Of a DNA stretch of 64,000 bases, positions 53,131-60,750 are shown piece after piece (the stretch's first letter is position 1; each line of letters begins with the position of its first letter). Source of the DNA: Agrobacterium tumefaciens (lineage in GTDB: Bacteria; Pseudomonadota; Alphaproteobacteria; Rhizobiales; Rhizobiaceae); assembly GCF_005221325.1 (NCBI RefSeq), contig NZ_CP039889.1:372001-436000 (forward strand), in the 5' to 3' direction. The position numbers and the translations under genes are program-made. The notes beneath the pieces are model-generated. The model was not told the origin of the DNA. It did no database searches and worked only from the letters and a program-made list of their open reading frames with translations.

Positions 53131-53817
53131 ATGCACAGCAAAGTCCCGCCGCAGAACCAGATATTTTCGCAAGAGTTTGGGGCCTTCCTGTTCGACATGG
53201 ATGGAACGCTGGTCAATTCGATCGCTGTCGTCGAGCGCGTCTGGCGGGAGTGGGCCGTTGCAAACGGCATTGAGCCGATTGCTTTCCTGCAGCGCATTCA
53301 CGGCATGCGGGCATCTGAGGTTATCCGTCGTGAGGCGGTCCCCGGTCTCGATGTGGATGAACAGGCGGACATGATATTGCGCGCCGAGATGGATGATGTT
53401 GAGGGCATCATTCAGATACCGGGCGCCGCAGACTTTCTTGCGTCTTTGCCGGCGGGAAAGTGGGCCATCGTCACCTCAGCCGTTCGCGAACTGGCTGAGC
53501 GTCGGCTCACCGCAGCCGGCATCACACCGCCACCCGTCATGATTTGTGCCGACGATGTGGTCAACGGCAAGCCCGATCCCGAAGGTTACCGGAAGGCCGC
53601 CGAAAGGCTTGGCGTTGCGCCGGAAAGCTGCGTGGTCTTCGAGGATGCTCCAGCCGGCATTCAAGCCGGTGAACGCATGGGGGCTGCGGTGGTGGTCATC
53701 AACGTGACCCATTCCCACCCGATCGAAACGCCGCATCTTTCCATCGGCGGTTACGGCGAGCTGGATGTGGTGATTGGTGAGAATGGCAGCCTGAAGCTGG
53801 CAAGCAGCGGAGGCTGA
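53131..53817 (+). CDS. HAD superfamily sugar phosphatase/phosphoglycolate phosphatase-like
   Basis: 228 residues. Motif I FLFDMDGTLVNS (nucleophile Asp), motif II AIVTSAVRELAERRL (Thr/Ser), motif III GKPDPEGYRKAAERLG (Lys) and motif IV CVVFEDAPAGIQAG (two acidic residues) are all intact, with a helical C1 cap at about 32-95. The pattern is closest to 2-deoxyglucose-6-phosphate or hexitol phosphatases. It removes phosphate from a sugar phosphate in the cytoplasm; the specific substrate is unknown. The upstream start at 53131 gives a short extra N-terminus before the first strand. Confidence 0.87.
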   Translation: MHSKVPPQNQIFSQEFGAFLFDMDGTLVNSIAVVERVWREWAVANGIEPIAFLQRIHGMRASEVIRREAVPGLDVDEQADMILRAEMDDVEGIIQIPGAADFLASLPAGKWAIVTSAVRELAERRLTAAGITPPPVMICADDVVNGKPDPEGYRKAAERLGVAPESCVVFEDAPAGIQAGERMGAAVVVINVTHSHPIETPHLSIGGYGELDVVIGENGSLKLASSGG

Positions 53818-53920
53818 AGAGCTGCCGGCGACCACCGACCCGCTGAACCGTCCTCAAGAATAACCATAAGCTTTTCCAAAACGGCTAATTGACAGCCCCG
53901 CAGAAATGCGTCCTAATAAA

Positions 53921-53940
53921 ATTGGTAAGACCATCTTACC
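53921..53940. promoter_or_regulatory. Probable operator of the FadR-type hexuronate regulator
   Basis: TGGTAAGACCA (53923-53933) matches the TGGT-N3-ACCA core of FadR/UxuR-type sites. It overlaps a second perfect inverted repeat, GGTAAG-N5-CTTACC (53924-53940). The site lies 43 bases before the ATG of the GntR regulator, so autoregulation is likely. Confidence 0.65.
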
Positions 53941-53983
53941 GCTTGCGCGAACGGGGGGAGACCTTCGCGCTGGGAGGGATATC

Positions 53984-54700
53984 ATGTTTGTGGCTCTGGA
54001 GCCGCGCCGCCTTTACCGGCTGGTCGCGGAACAAATTCGCTTGCTCATCGAAAGCGGGGAGCTGACCGAAGGTCAGCGCCTGCCGGCGGAACGGGACCTT
54101 GCGGAACGCTTTGGCGTTTCCCGCCCGACCGTTCGCGAAGCCCTCATCGTTCTGGAAGTGGAGGGCCACATCCATATCCGCATGGGTTCCGGCGTTTACG
54201 TCAGCTCTGCGACCAGACAGGCCAGGGAAAAGGCGCCGGTGCCGGACGCGCATGGTCCATTCGAAATCCTGCAGGCGCGCTGCATCATAGAGAGCGCGAT
54301 TGCCGAGGAAGCCGCGCGGCTTGCCACGCCGGAATGCATCGCCAAGCTCGACGACATCATCGAACGCATGGCCGGCGCGCTCGACAGCTCGCCAAAGGCG
54401 CTCAATTTCGACCGGGCCTTCCACACCGCCATTGCCGACATCATCGGCAATTCGGCGCTCAATCGCTTTACCGGCCTGATCTATGACGAGCGCAGCCTGT
54501 CGCCCTTTTTTGAAAAGCTCGCCAGCTATTTTGAAGGCCCGCACACCTGGAACCTCGCCGTGCAGGAACACCGCGCGATCCGCGACGCCATTGCCGCCAA
54601 CGATCCGGAAGGGGCTCGCGAGGCGATGCGGCAGCATCTGACGCTGTCGCAAAAGAGATTTTCCGAGAGTTTCGGGGAGGAAACGATCGGAGAAGAGTGA
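53984..54700 (+). CDS. GntR/FadR-type regulator (UxuR/ExuR-like)
   Basis: 238 residues from the ATG at 53984 behind GGGAGGGA; the frame is open from 53906. The winged helix is RLYRLVAEQIRLLIESGELTEGQRLPAERDLAERFGVSRPTVREALIVLEVEGHIHIRMGSGVYV. The FCD domain has IIESAIAEEAARLATPECIAKLDDIIERM, FDRAFHTAIADIIGNSAL and EHRAIRDAIAANDPEGAREAMRQHL. It probably controls the following TRAP-idnD-uxuA genes and itself, with a uronic or aldonic acid as ligand. TRAP dctP begins 63 bases downstream. Confidence 0.9.
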   Translation: MFVALEPRRLYRLVAEQIRLLIESGELTEGQRLPAERDLAERFGVSRPTVREALIVLEVEGHIHIRMGSGVYVSSATRQAREKAPVPDAHGPFEILQARCIIESAIAEEAARLATPECIAKLDDIIERMAGALDSSPKALNFDRAFHTAIADIIGNSALNRFTGLIYDERSLSPFFEKLASYFEGPHTWNLAVQEHRAIRDAIAANDPEGAREAMRQHLTLSQKRFSESFGEETIGEE

Positions 54701-54763
54701 CCGTTGCCGCGACCGGCGACGGAAAAAACAACACATCTGGCTTTAATTCGGGAGGAGTTAAGA

Positions 54764-55738
54764 ATGAAAATCAGATTGTCGACTTTGATGGGCGCAACAG
54801 CCGCCATCCTGCTTTCCGCACTGGCTGCGCAGGCACAGACCACGCTGAAATGGGCCCATGTTTACGAAACCTCCGAGCCGTTCCACACGGATTCGGTCTG
54901 GGCTGCGGAAGAACTCGCCAAGCGCACCGATGGTCGCTACAAGATCGATGTCTTCCCGGCCTCTCAGCTTGGCAAGGAAGCTGATATCAACCAGGGCCTG
55001 AAGATCGGCACGGTGGATATCATCATCTCCGGCTCGAGCTTCGCCGCGCGTGACTTCAAGCCGATCGGCGTCACCTATTTCCCCTACATCTTCCGCGATC
55101 CGAGCCATCTGATCGCCTATACCAAGAGCGATATCTTCAAACGTCTCGCCAAGGGTTACGAAGACAAGACCGGCAACCACATCGCCGCTGTCAGTTATTA
55201 CGGCACGCGCCACACCACATCCAACAAGCCGATTGCCGCCTGCGCCGACATGGCGGGGCTGAAAATGCGCGTTCCCGACGTTCCCGCCTATCTCGCAATG
55301 CCCCGCGCCTGCGGCGCCAACACGACACCGATTGCATTTGCGGAAGTCTATCTGGCGCTGCAGAACGGCACCGTCGATGCGCAGGAAAACCCCCTGACCA
55401 CCATCGAGGCAAAGAAGTTTTTCGAAGTGCAGAAGAACATCGTGCTGACGGGCCACATCGTCGACCATCTCAACACGGTGATCTCGAAGAACCTGTGGTC
55501 CAAGCTTTCCGATGAAGACAAGAAAATCTTCACCGAGGTCATGCAGCAGGCCGCCGAGCGGACCACCAAGACCATCGAGGGACGCGAGAAAAGCCTCGTG
55601 GAAGACTTCAAGAAGCGTGGCCTGACCGTGGCTGAGGTCGACAAGGCCGACTTCGAGAAGAACGTCATCGAAAAAGTTAAGTTCGAGGACTTCGGTTACG
55701 ACAAGGCCGACTGGGAAGCCATTCGCGCCGTCAAGTGA
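54764..55738 (+). CDS. TRAP transporter solute-binding protein (DctP family)
   Basis: 324 residues from the ATG at 54764 behind GGGAGGAG. Signal peptide MKIRLSTLMGATAAILLSALAAQA. DctP features: TTLKWAHVYETSEPFHTDSVWAAEELAKRT, FPASQLGKEADINQGLKIGTVDIIISG, LKMRVPDVPAYLAMPRACGANTTPIAFAEVYLALQNGTVDAQENPLTTI, with the conserved Arg and Asn that bind a ligand carboxylate. Genes around it (UxuA, idonate dehydrogenase) suggest a uronate or aldonate ligand. Confidence 0.93.
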   Translation: MKIRLSTLMGATAAILLSALAAQAQTTLKWAHVYETSEPFHTDSVWAAEELAKRTDGRYKIDVFPASQLGKEADINQGLKIGTVDIIISGSSFAARDFKPIGVTYFPYIFRDPSHLIAYTKSDIFKRLAKGYEDKTGNHIAAVSYYGTRHTTSNKPIAACADMAGLKMRVPDVPAYLAMPRACGANTTPIAFAEVYLALQNGTVDAQENPLTTIEAKKFFEVQKNIVLTGHIVDHLNTVISKNLWSKLSDEDKKIFTEVMQQAAERTTKTIEGREKSLVEDFKKRGLTVAEVDKADFEKNVIEKVKFEDFGYDKADWEAIRAVK

Positions 55739-55747
55739 GCCAAGATC

Positions 55748-55772
55748 CGGTGCGGCTCCCTTTGCCGCACCG
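55748..55772 (+). other. Intercistronic hairpin between TRAP dctP and dctQ
   Basis: CGGTGCGGC and GCCGCACCG form a perfect 9-bp stem with a 7-base loop, 10 bases after the dctP stop; no T run. Likely raises the level of binding-protein message over the permease message. Confidence 0.55.
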
Positions 55773-55799
55773 CCCTTTCTCTCCAGACGGGATATCTCA

Positions 55800-56372
55800 A
55801 TGTCGCAGGAAATCCATACTCAGGTTACGCCTGAGGAACTCGCCCACACGTTCGACGAGGCGCCGCCTGAGGTCGATCTCAAGGTCTATTCATTCGAGGA
55901 CTGGGTCACGCTCGGCCTCTTCTGGCTGATGACCGGCTGTGTGTTCCTTCAGTTCTTCACCCGCTACGTGCTCAACAACAGCTACGCCTGGACGGAGGAA
56001 ATTGCCGTCAACTGCCTGATCGGCGTGGTGTTTTTAGGCTCCGTCATGTGCGTGCGCATGTCGCGCCACATCCAGGTGGATGTGCTTTATCATTATGTGC
56101 CGCCACAGGTGGCCCGCGCCATGTCGATCCTTGTCGATGTGCTGCGCATCCTGTTCTTCGCCTACACATCCTGGCTGATGTGGCGTTATCTGGAAATTGT
56201 CGCGGATGAAGAAATGGTGACCGTCGCGCTGCCGCGCAACATCGTTTTCTACACGGTCCTGGCGGCATTTGTCTTGATGTTCTTCCGGTCCGTGCAGGTG
56301 TTCATCGCCAACATGCAGCGCGGCTATTCCGTTCTGGAACGGCCCGAAGAATTCCAGAGCGCGGGGGATTGA
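55800..56372 (+). CDS. TRAP transporter small permease (DctQ)
   Basis: 190 residues, four membrane helices, after an acidic cytoplasmic N-terminus (QEIHTQVTPEELAHTFDEAPPEVDL). Key segments: WVTLGLFWLMTGCVFLQFFTRYVLNNSYAWTEEIAVNCLIGVVFLGSVMCVRMSRHIQVDVLYHYVP (the RY...W.EE and H.VD motifs typical of DctQ) and ILVDVLRILFFAYTSWLMW. It joins the large subunit encoded 4 bases downstream. Confidence 0.92.
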   Translation: MSQEIHTQVTPEELAHTFDEAPPEVDLKVYSFEDWVTLGLFWLMTGCVFLQFFTRYVLNNSYAWTEEIAVNCLIGVVFLGSVMCVRMSRHIQVDVLYHYVPPQVARAMSILVDVLRILFFAYTSWLMWRYLEIVADEEMVTVALPRNIVFYTVLAAFVLMFFRSVQVFIANMQRGYSVLERPEEFQSAGD

Positions 56373-56376
56373 TCAG

Positions 56377-57783
56377 ATGCTGCTTCTTATCGGCTCATTT
56401 CTTCTGCTGATGGTAATCGGCCTGCCGGTCGCCATTTCCATGGCCTCGGCCTCCTTGCTCTACATCGTGTTTTACAACGTCGCGCCTGATATCATCGCGG
56501 CGCAACGCCTGATCGCGGGTGTGGAAAGCTTTCCGCTTCTAGCGGTTCCTTTCTTCATCCTTGCCGGCAACCTGATGAACACGGCGGGTGTGACCGGACG
56601 CATCTATTCCTTCGCTGTCGCGCTGGTCGGCTGGATGAAGGGTGGTCTCGCACAGGTCAACATCATCGGCTCGGTGATCTTTTCCGGCATGTCGGGCACG
56701 GCGCTTGCCGATGCCGCCGGCATCGGCACCATCGAAATCAAGGCCATGAAGGATCACGGTTATCCGGTCGAAGCGGCCGTCGGCGTCACCGCCGCTTCCG
56801 CAACGCTCGGGCCTATCTTTCCGCCGTCTCTGCCCTTCGTCATCTACGGCATGATGGCCAATGTCTCGATCGGCGCATTGTTCATGGCCGGCATCGTGCC
56901 CGGCGTCGTCATGACGCTGCTGATGATGATCACGGTTGCGGTCTTTGCCTATATCAAGGGCTGGGGCTCCGATACGCCCTTCAGTCTCAGGACCATCTTC
57001 GGTGCATCGATCGAAGTCTTCGTGGTTATGATGGTGCCGCTCGGCATCTATATCCTCACGGCATTCGGCCTGTCGCTCAACCTGTCGATCCTGATCGTGC
57101 TGGTCATCCTGCTTGCCTGCGACTGGTATTTCGACTTCTCCGCCGTCATGGCGCTGATGACGCCTGTCATCCTGATCGGCGGCATGACCATGGGTTGGTT
57201 CACGCCGACGGAGGCAGCCGTCGCCGCCGTTCTGTGGTCGCTGTTCCTCGGGCTTGTCCGTTATCGGACGATGACCTTCAAGACACTGGCGAAATCGACC
57301 TTCGACACCATCGAAACAACCGCTTCGGTGCTCTTCATCGTTGCGGCGGCCTCCGTCTTCGCATGGCTGCTGACCGTCAGTCAGGCGGCACAGCTTCTGT
57401 CGGCAGCGATCCTGACGATCACCGACAGCAAGTGGATCTTCCTCGTGCTGGTCAACCTCTTGATGCTGTTCGTCGGTTGCTTCCTCGATACGATTGCGGC
57501 GATCACCATCCTCGTGCCGATCCTGTTGCCGCTGGTGCTGCAGTTCAACATCGACCCGGTGCATTTCGGCCTGATCATCACGCTTAACCTGATGATAGGG
57601 TTGCTTCACCCGCCGCTCGGCATGGTGTTGTTCGTGCTCTCGCGCGTGGCGAAACTCTCCGTCGAACGCACCACTGTCGCCATTCTGCCCTGGCTGGTGC
57701 CGCTGTTCGTGGCTCTGCTGCTGATCACCTTCATTCCGGCCATCACGCTTTGGCTGCCGACCGAAATGGGCCTGATCCGCTAA
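56377..57783 (+). CDS. TRAP transporter large permease (DctM)
   Basis: 468 residues with about 12 helices. DctM signatures: LLAVPFFILAGNLMNTAGVTGRIYSFAVALVGWMKGGLAQVNIIGSVIFSGMSGTALADAAGIGTIEIKAM, VTAASATLGPIFPPSLPFVIYGMMANVSIGALFMAG and LHPPLGMVLFVLSRVAKLS. It is slightly longer than the usual 425-440, from an extra loop around 190-260. It provides Na+-coupled uptake with DctP and DctQ. Confidence 0.93.
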   Translation: MLLLIGSFLLLMVIGLPVAISMASASLLYIVFYNVAPDIIAAQRLIAGVESFPLLAVPFFILAGNLMNTAGVTGRIYSFAVALVGWMKGGLAQVNIIGSVIFSGMSGTALADAAGIGTIEIKAMKDHGYPVEAAVGVTAASATLGPIFPPSLPFVIYGMMANVSIGALFMAGIVPGVVMTLLMMITVAVFAYIKGWGSDTPFSLRTIFGASIEVFVVMMVPLGIYILTAFGLSLNLSILIVLVILLACDWYFDFSAVMALMTPVILIGGMTMGWFTPTEAAVAAVLWSLFLGLVRYRTMTFKTLAKSTFDTIETTASVLFIVAAASVFAWLLTVSQAAQLLSAAILTITDSKWIFLVLVNLLMLFVGCFLDTIAAITILVPILLPLVLQFNIDPVHFGLIITLNLMIGLLHPPLGMVLFVLSRVAKLSVERTTVAILPWLVPLFVALLLITFIPAITLWLPTEMGLIR

Positions 57784-57798
57784 GACAAACATCCCCTG

Positions 57799-57820
57799 CC
57801 CGCGCGGTTCGCCGCGCGGG
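57799..57820 (+). other. GC-rich hairpin after dctM
   Basis: CCCGCGCGG and CCGCGCGGG pair perfectly with a TTCG loop, 16 bases after the dctM stop. Only two T follow, so it may act as an mRNA barrier or a weak terminator ahead of the dehydrogenase gene. Confidence 0.5.
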
Positions 57821-57853
57821 TTCGATCATTCCATAAAATATGAGGGCATCGTC

Positions 57854-58900
57854 ATGCAGACACGCGTGGCACGTCTATACTCCCGTGAAGATATCCGCGT
57901 CGAAACGCAGGAGGTGGCGGGCCCCGGCCCCGGTGAAGTGCTGCTGGCCATGGCGGCAGGCGGCATTTGCGGTTCCGATCTGCATTATTATCAGGATGGT
58001 GGTTTCGGCCCCGTGCGGGTGCGCGAGCCGATCATCTGCGGCCACGAGGCTTCCGGTCATGTGCGAGCACTGGGAGAAGGTGTCAGCGGGCTTGCCATCG
58101 GTCAGCTCGTCGCCGTCAACCCCTCGCAGCCCTGCGGCCATTGCCATTTCTGCCTGAAGGGCCAGCCGATCCACTGCCTCGACATGCGCTTCATGGGCAG
58201 CGCCATGCGCCTGCCGCACGAACAGGGCATGTTCCGCGACCGGCTGGTGGTTCCGGCAAAACAATGCGCGACATTTTCAGACGCCACCTCGCCCGCCGAG
58301 GCCGCCTGTACCGAGCCGCTTGCGGTTTGCCTGCATGCCGTCGCACAGGCTGGCGATCTGGCAGGCGCGAAGGTACTGGTGACCGGCGCCGGCCCCATCG
58401 GTCTCTTGACGATAGCCGCCGCCCGCCATGCCGGCGCCGGCATCATCGTCGCCACCGATCTCACCGATGCAGCGCTTGAACGCGCACCCGCCATGGGTGC
58501 CGACCGCACCATCAATGTCGCGAAGGACACTGAGGCGCTTTTGCCCTATCAGGACAACAAGGGCTATTTCGACGTCATTTTCGATTGCTCCGCAGCCGGT
58601 CCTGCGCTTCGCAGCGCCTTCGCCTGCGTGCGCCCCCGCGGCACCATCGTGCAGGTGGGTGTAACGGGCGACATCACCATTCCGCTCAATGCGCTGGTTG
58701 GGAAGGAAATTGTCTGGCGCGGCTCGCAACGTTTCCACGACGAATTCGCCATTGCCGCCGAGCTCATCTCCACCCGCAAGATCGACGTGCGGCCGATCAT
58801 TTCCCACAGCTTCCCGCTTGGCGAGGCAAAAGCCGCATTCGAACAGGCCGGAGACCGTTCCGCCGCCTGCAAGGTGCAACTGACATTTTCCGCAGACTGA
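57854..58900 (+). CDS. idnD: Zinc-dependent L-idonate 5-dehydrogenase-like enzyme
   Basis: 348 residues of the medium-chain dehydrogenase family. Catalytic zinc ligands Cys39 (GGICGSDLHYY) and His64-Glu65 (CGHEASGHV); structural zinc Cys94, 97, 100 and 108 (CGHCHFCLKGQPIHC). The NAD(P) motif is VLVTGAGPIGLLTIAAARHAGAG. The closest pattern I recognise is L-idonate 5-dehydrogenase, which interconverts idonate and 5-keto-gluconate. In this operon, next to uxuA and without uxuB, it could instead reduce fructuronate to mannonate or oxidise a related aldonate. Start ATG at 57854. Confidence 0.78.
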   Translation: MQTRVARLYSREDIRVETQEVAGPGPGEVLLAMAAGGICGSDLHYYQDGGFGPVRVREPIICGHEASGHVRALGEGVSGLAIGQLVAVNPSQPCGHCHFCLKGQPIHCLDMRFMGSAMRLPHEQGMFRDRLVVPAKQCATFSDATSPAEAACTEPLAVCLHAVAQAGDLAGAKVLVTGAGPIGLLTIAAARHAGAGIIVATDLTDAALERAPAMGADRTINVAKDTEALLPYQDNKGYFDVIFDCSAAGPALRSAFACVRPRGTIVQVGVTGDITIPLNALVGKEIVWRGSQRFHDEFAIAAELISTRKIDVRPIISHSFPLGEAKAAFEQAGDRSAACKVQLTFSAD

Positions 58901-58916
58901 TATTTGAGGATTAAAG

Positions 58917-60137
58917 ATGAGACATACATGGCGCTGGTTCGGTCCAGTCGACAAGGTCACGGTTCAGGATGCGGCTCAGGCGGGCGCAGAAGGTATCGTC
59001 AGCGCGCTGCATCACATCGCCACCGGTGATGTCTGGCCGGTGGACGAGATCGCCAGACGGCATGAGGCGATCAAGGCCGGCGGGCTTTATTGGGATGTCG
59101 TGGAAAGCGTGCCGGTTTCGGAGGATATCAAGACCCAAACCGGCGACTGGAAAACCCATATCGCCAACTGGCAGGAAACGTTGCGCCGCCTATCCGCCTC
59201 CGGCATCCGCACCGTTTGTTATAATTTCATGCCGGTGCTGGACTGGACCCGCACCGACCTGCGCTGGGAAACCAGACATGGCGCGAGGGCGATGCGTTTC
59301 GATCTCACCGATTTCGCCGCTTTCGACATCCATATTCTGAAGCGCCCCGACGCGAAGGCCGATTATCCGGACTGGTTGTTGGAGGAAGCGGCAAAACGCT
59401 TCTCCGAGATGCCGGACACCAAAATCGCCGCGCTCGGGCGCAATATAGGTGCTGGCCTGCCCGGTTCGGCGGATGGTTACACGCTCGCCCAGCTTCTCGA
59501 AAAACTGCGCTCCTATCACGGCATCAACCGGGAAAGACTGCAACAGAACCTGATCGACTTTCTGTCCGCGGTGACGCCGGTTGCCGAAGACGTCGGCATC
59601 AACATCTGCGCCCATGGCGACGATCCGCCATGGCCGTTGCTCGGCCTGCCGCGTATTCTTTCAACGGAAGCGGACTACACCCATATGCTGTCCCAAGTCG
59701 ACAGCCGCGCCAATGGCGTGACGCTATGCACCGGTTCCCTCGGCGCACGGGCGGATAACGATCTACCCTTCATTGCCAACCGTTTTGCCGATCGTATTCA
59801 TTTCGTGCATCTGCGCAATGTGACGCGCGATACCGACACCATACCCTGCTCCTTCTTCGAGGACGAGCATCTCGAAGGCGGGACGGATATGGTCGCCGTC
59901 ATCGCCGCACTCGTTACCGAAGAGGCCCGACGCCGGGCGGAGGGCCGCGACGACCATACCATTCCGATGCGGCCCGACCACGGCCAGGAAATACTCGACG
60001 ACCTGACGCGCGGCGCGCAGCCCGGTTACCCTGCCATCGGCCGGCTGAAGGGGCTGGCGGAACTGCGTGGCATCGAACGCACGCTTTCGCACAGCCGTTT
60101 CGGCCTTGCGAACGGCAAGGCTGAGCCGGGAAATTGA
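58917..60137 (+). CDS. uxuA: D-mannonate dehydratase
   Basis: 406 residues. UxuA hallmarks: MRHTWRWFGPVDKVTVQDAAQAGAEGIVSALHHI, WDVVESVPVSEDIK, CYNFMPVLDWTRTDL, INICAHGDDPPWPLLGLPRIL (Mn2+/Fe2+ ligands), GVTLCTGSLGARADND, HFVHLRNVTRD and IPMRPDHGQEILDD. It removes water from D-mannonate to give 2-keto-3-deoxygluconate, the entry from glucuronate to the KDPG route. It lies 16 bases after the dehydrogenase gene. Length is normal for the family. Confidence 0.95.
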   Translation: MRHTWRWFGPVDKVTVQDAAQAGAEGIVSALHHIATGDVWPVDEIARRHEAIKAGGLYWDVVESVPVSEDIKTQTGDWKTHIANWQETLRRLSASGIRTVCYNFMPVLDWTRTDLRWETRHGARAMRFDLTDFAAFDIHILKRPDAKADYPDWLLEEAAKRFSEMPDTKIAALGRNIGAGLPGSADGYTLAQLLEKLRSYHGINRERLQQNLIDFLSAVTPVAEDVGINICAHGDDPPWPLLGLPRILSTEADYTHMLSQVDSRANGVTLCTGSLGARADNDLPFIANRFADRIHFVHLRNVTRDTDTIPCSFFEDEHLEGGTDMVAVIAALVTEEARRRAEGRDDHTIPMRPDHGQEILDDLTRGAQPGYPAIGRLKGLAELRGIERTLSHSRFGLANGKAEPGN

Positions 60138-60152
60138 CCGTGGGCCGTTTCG

Positions 60153-60506
60153 TCAGCCTGCGGCCAACCGTGCCCGAAAAATGAGATAGGAGAAGGTCGC
60201 CAGTCCGCCGGCAATCGCTCCAGCGGCTTTCACGGCGGCGTCCATCAGATGCGGGTGACGTGTGGGCGACAGGAATTGCAGTGCCTCGATACCGAAAGCC
60301 GCGAAAATACCCGCGAGGATGACTGCCAGCCAGTAACGCGGATAGGCCAGCACGAAGGCCGCCGAACAGAAGGCGAAGGCGGCGGCCCGGTCGAGACCAA
60401 CACTTGTCAGCGTGTGCGGACGAAAGCCGATCGGGCAGATTGTAACGATCACGATCAGCAGGAGAACCGACCAGGCGACATATTTCGGGAGTCTGTTTGT
60501 CATCAT
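60153..60506 (-). CDS. VanZ-like family membrane protein
   Basis: 117 residues; start at one of two consecutive ATG codons (60506, 60503), the frame being open to 60575. Four hydrophobic segments: YVAWSVLLLIVIVTICPIGFRP, AFAFCSAAFVLAYP, WLAVILAGIFAAFGIEALQFL and AGAIAGGLATFSYLIF. The block SPTRHPHLMDAAVKAAGAIAG matches VanZ-like proteins, a family with no settled function outside teicoplanin resistance. Single minus-strand gene, convergent with uxuA by 15 bases. Confidence 0.75.
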   Translation of the reverse strand: MMTNRLPKYVAWSVLLLIVIVTICPIGFRPHTLTSVGLDRAAAFAFCSAAFVLAYPRYWLAVILAGIFAAFGIEALQFLSPTRHPHLMDAAVKAAGAIAGGLATFSYLIFRARLAAG

Positions 60507-60750
60507 GGCGTAACAATAGAGTGCCGCCCTGGGAAACGGAAGCGGGACTTTTTCACGCCTCGCCCAATTAATCACACTTTTTGCTCAGATAGTTCAAAAA
60601 CCGGCTTTCGTTCAGGCCCCACACGGGCTAAGGCAGAAGGCAACCGGACGCGGATCGCGGCTGATGGCGTTCACGCTGTCGCCTTTCGGTGCGATGTCAC
60701 GGTGTCGGGTGGATTTTCCACACAGGATCAGATTTTCAGGGATGAGCACA

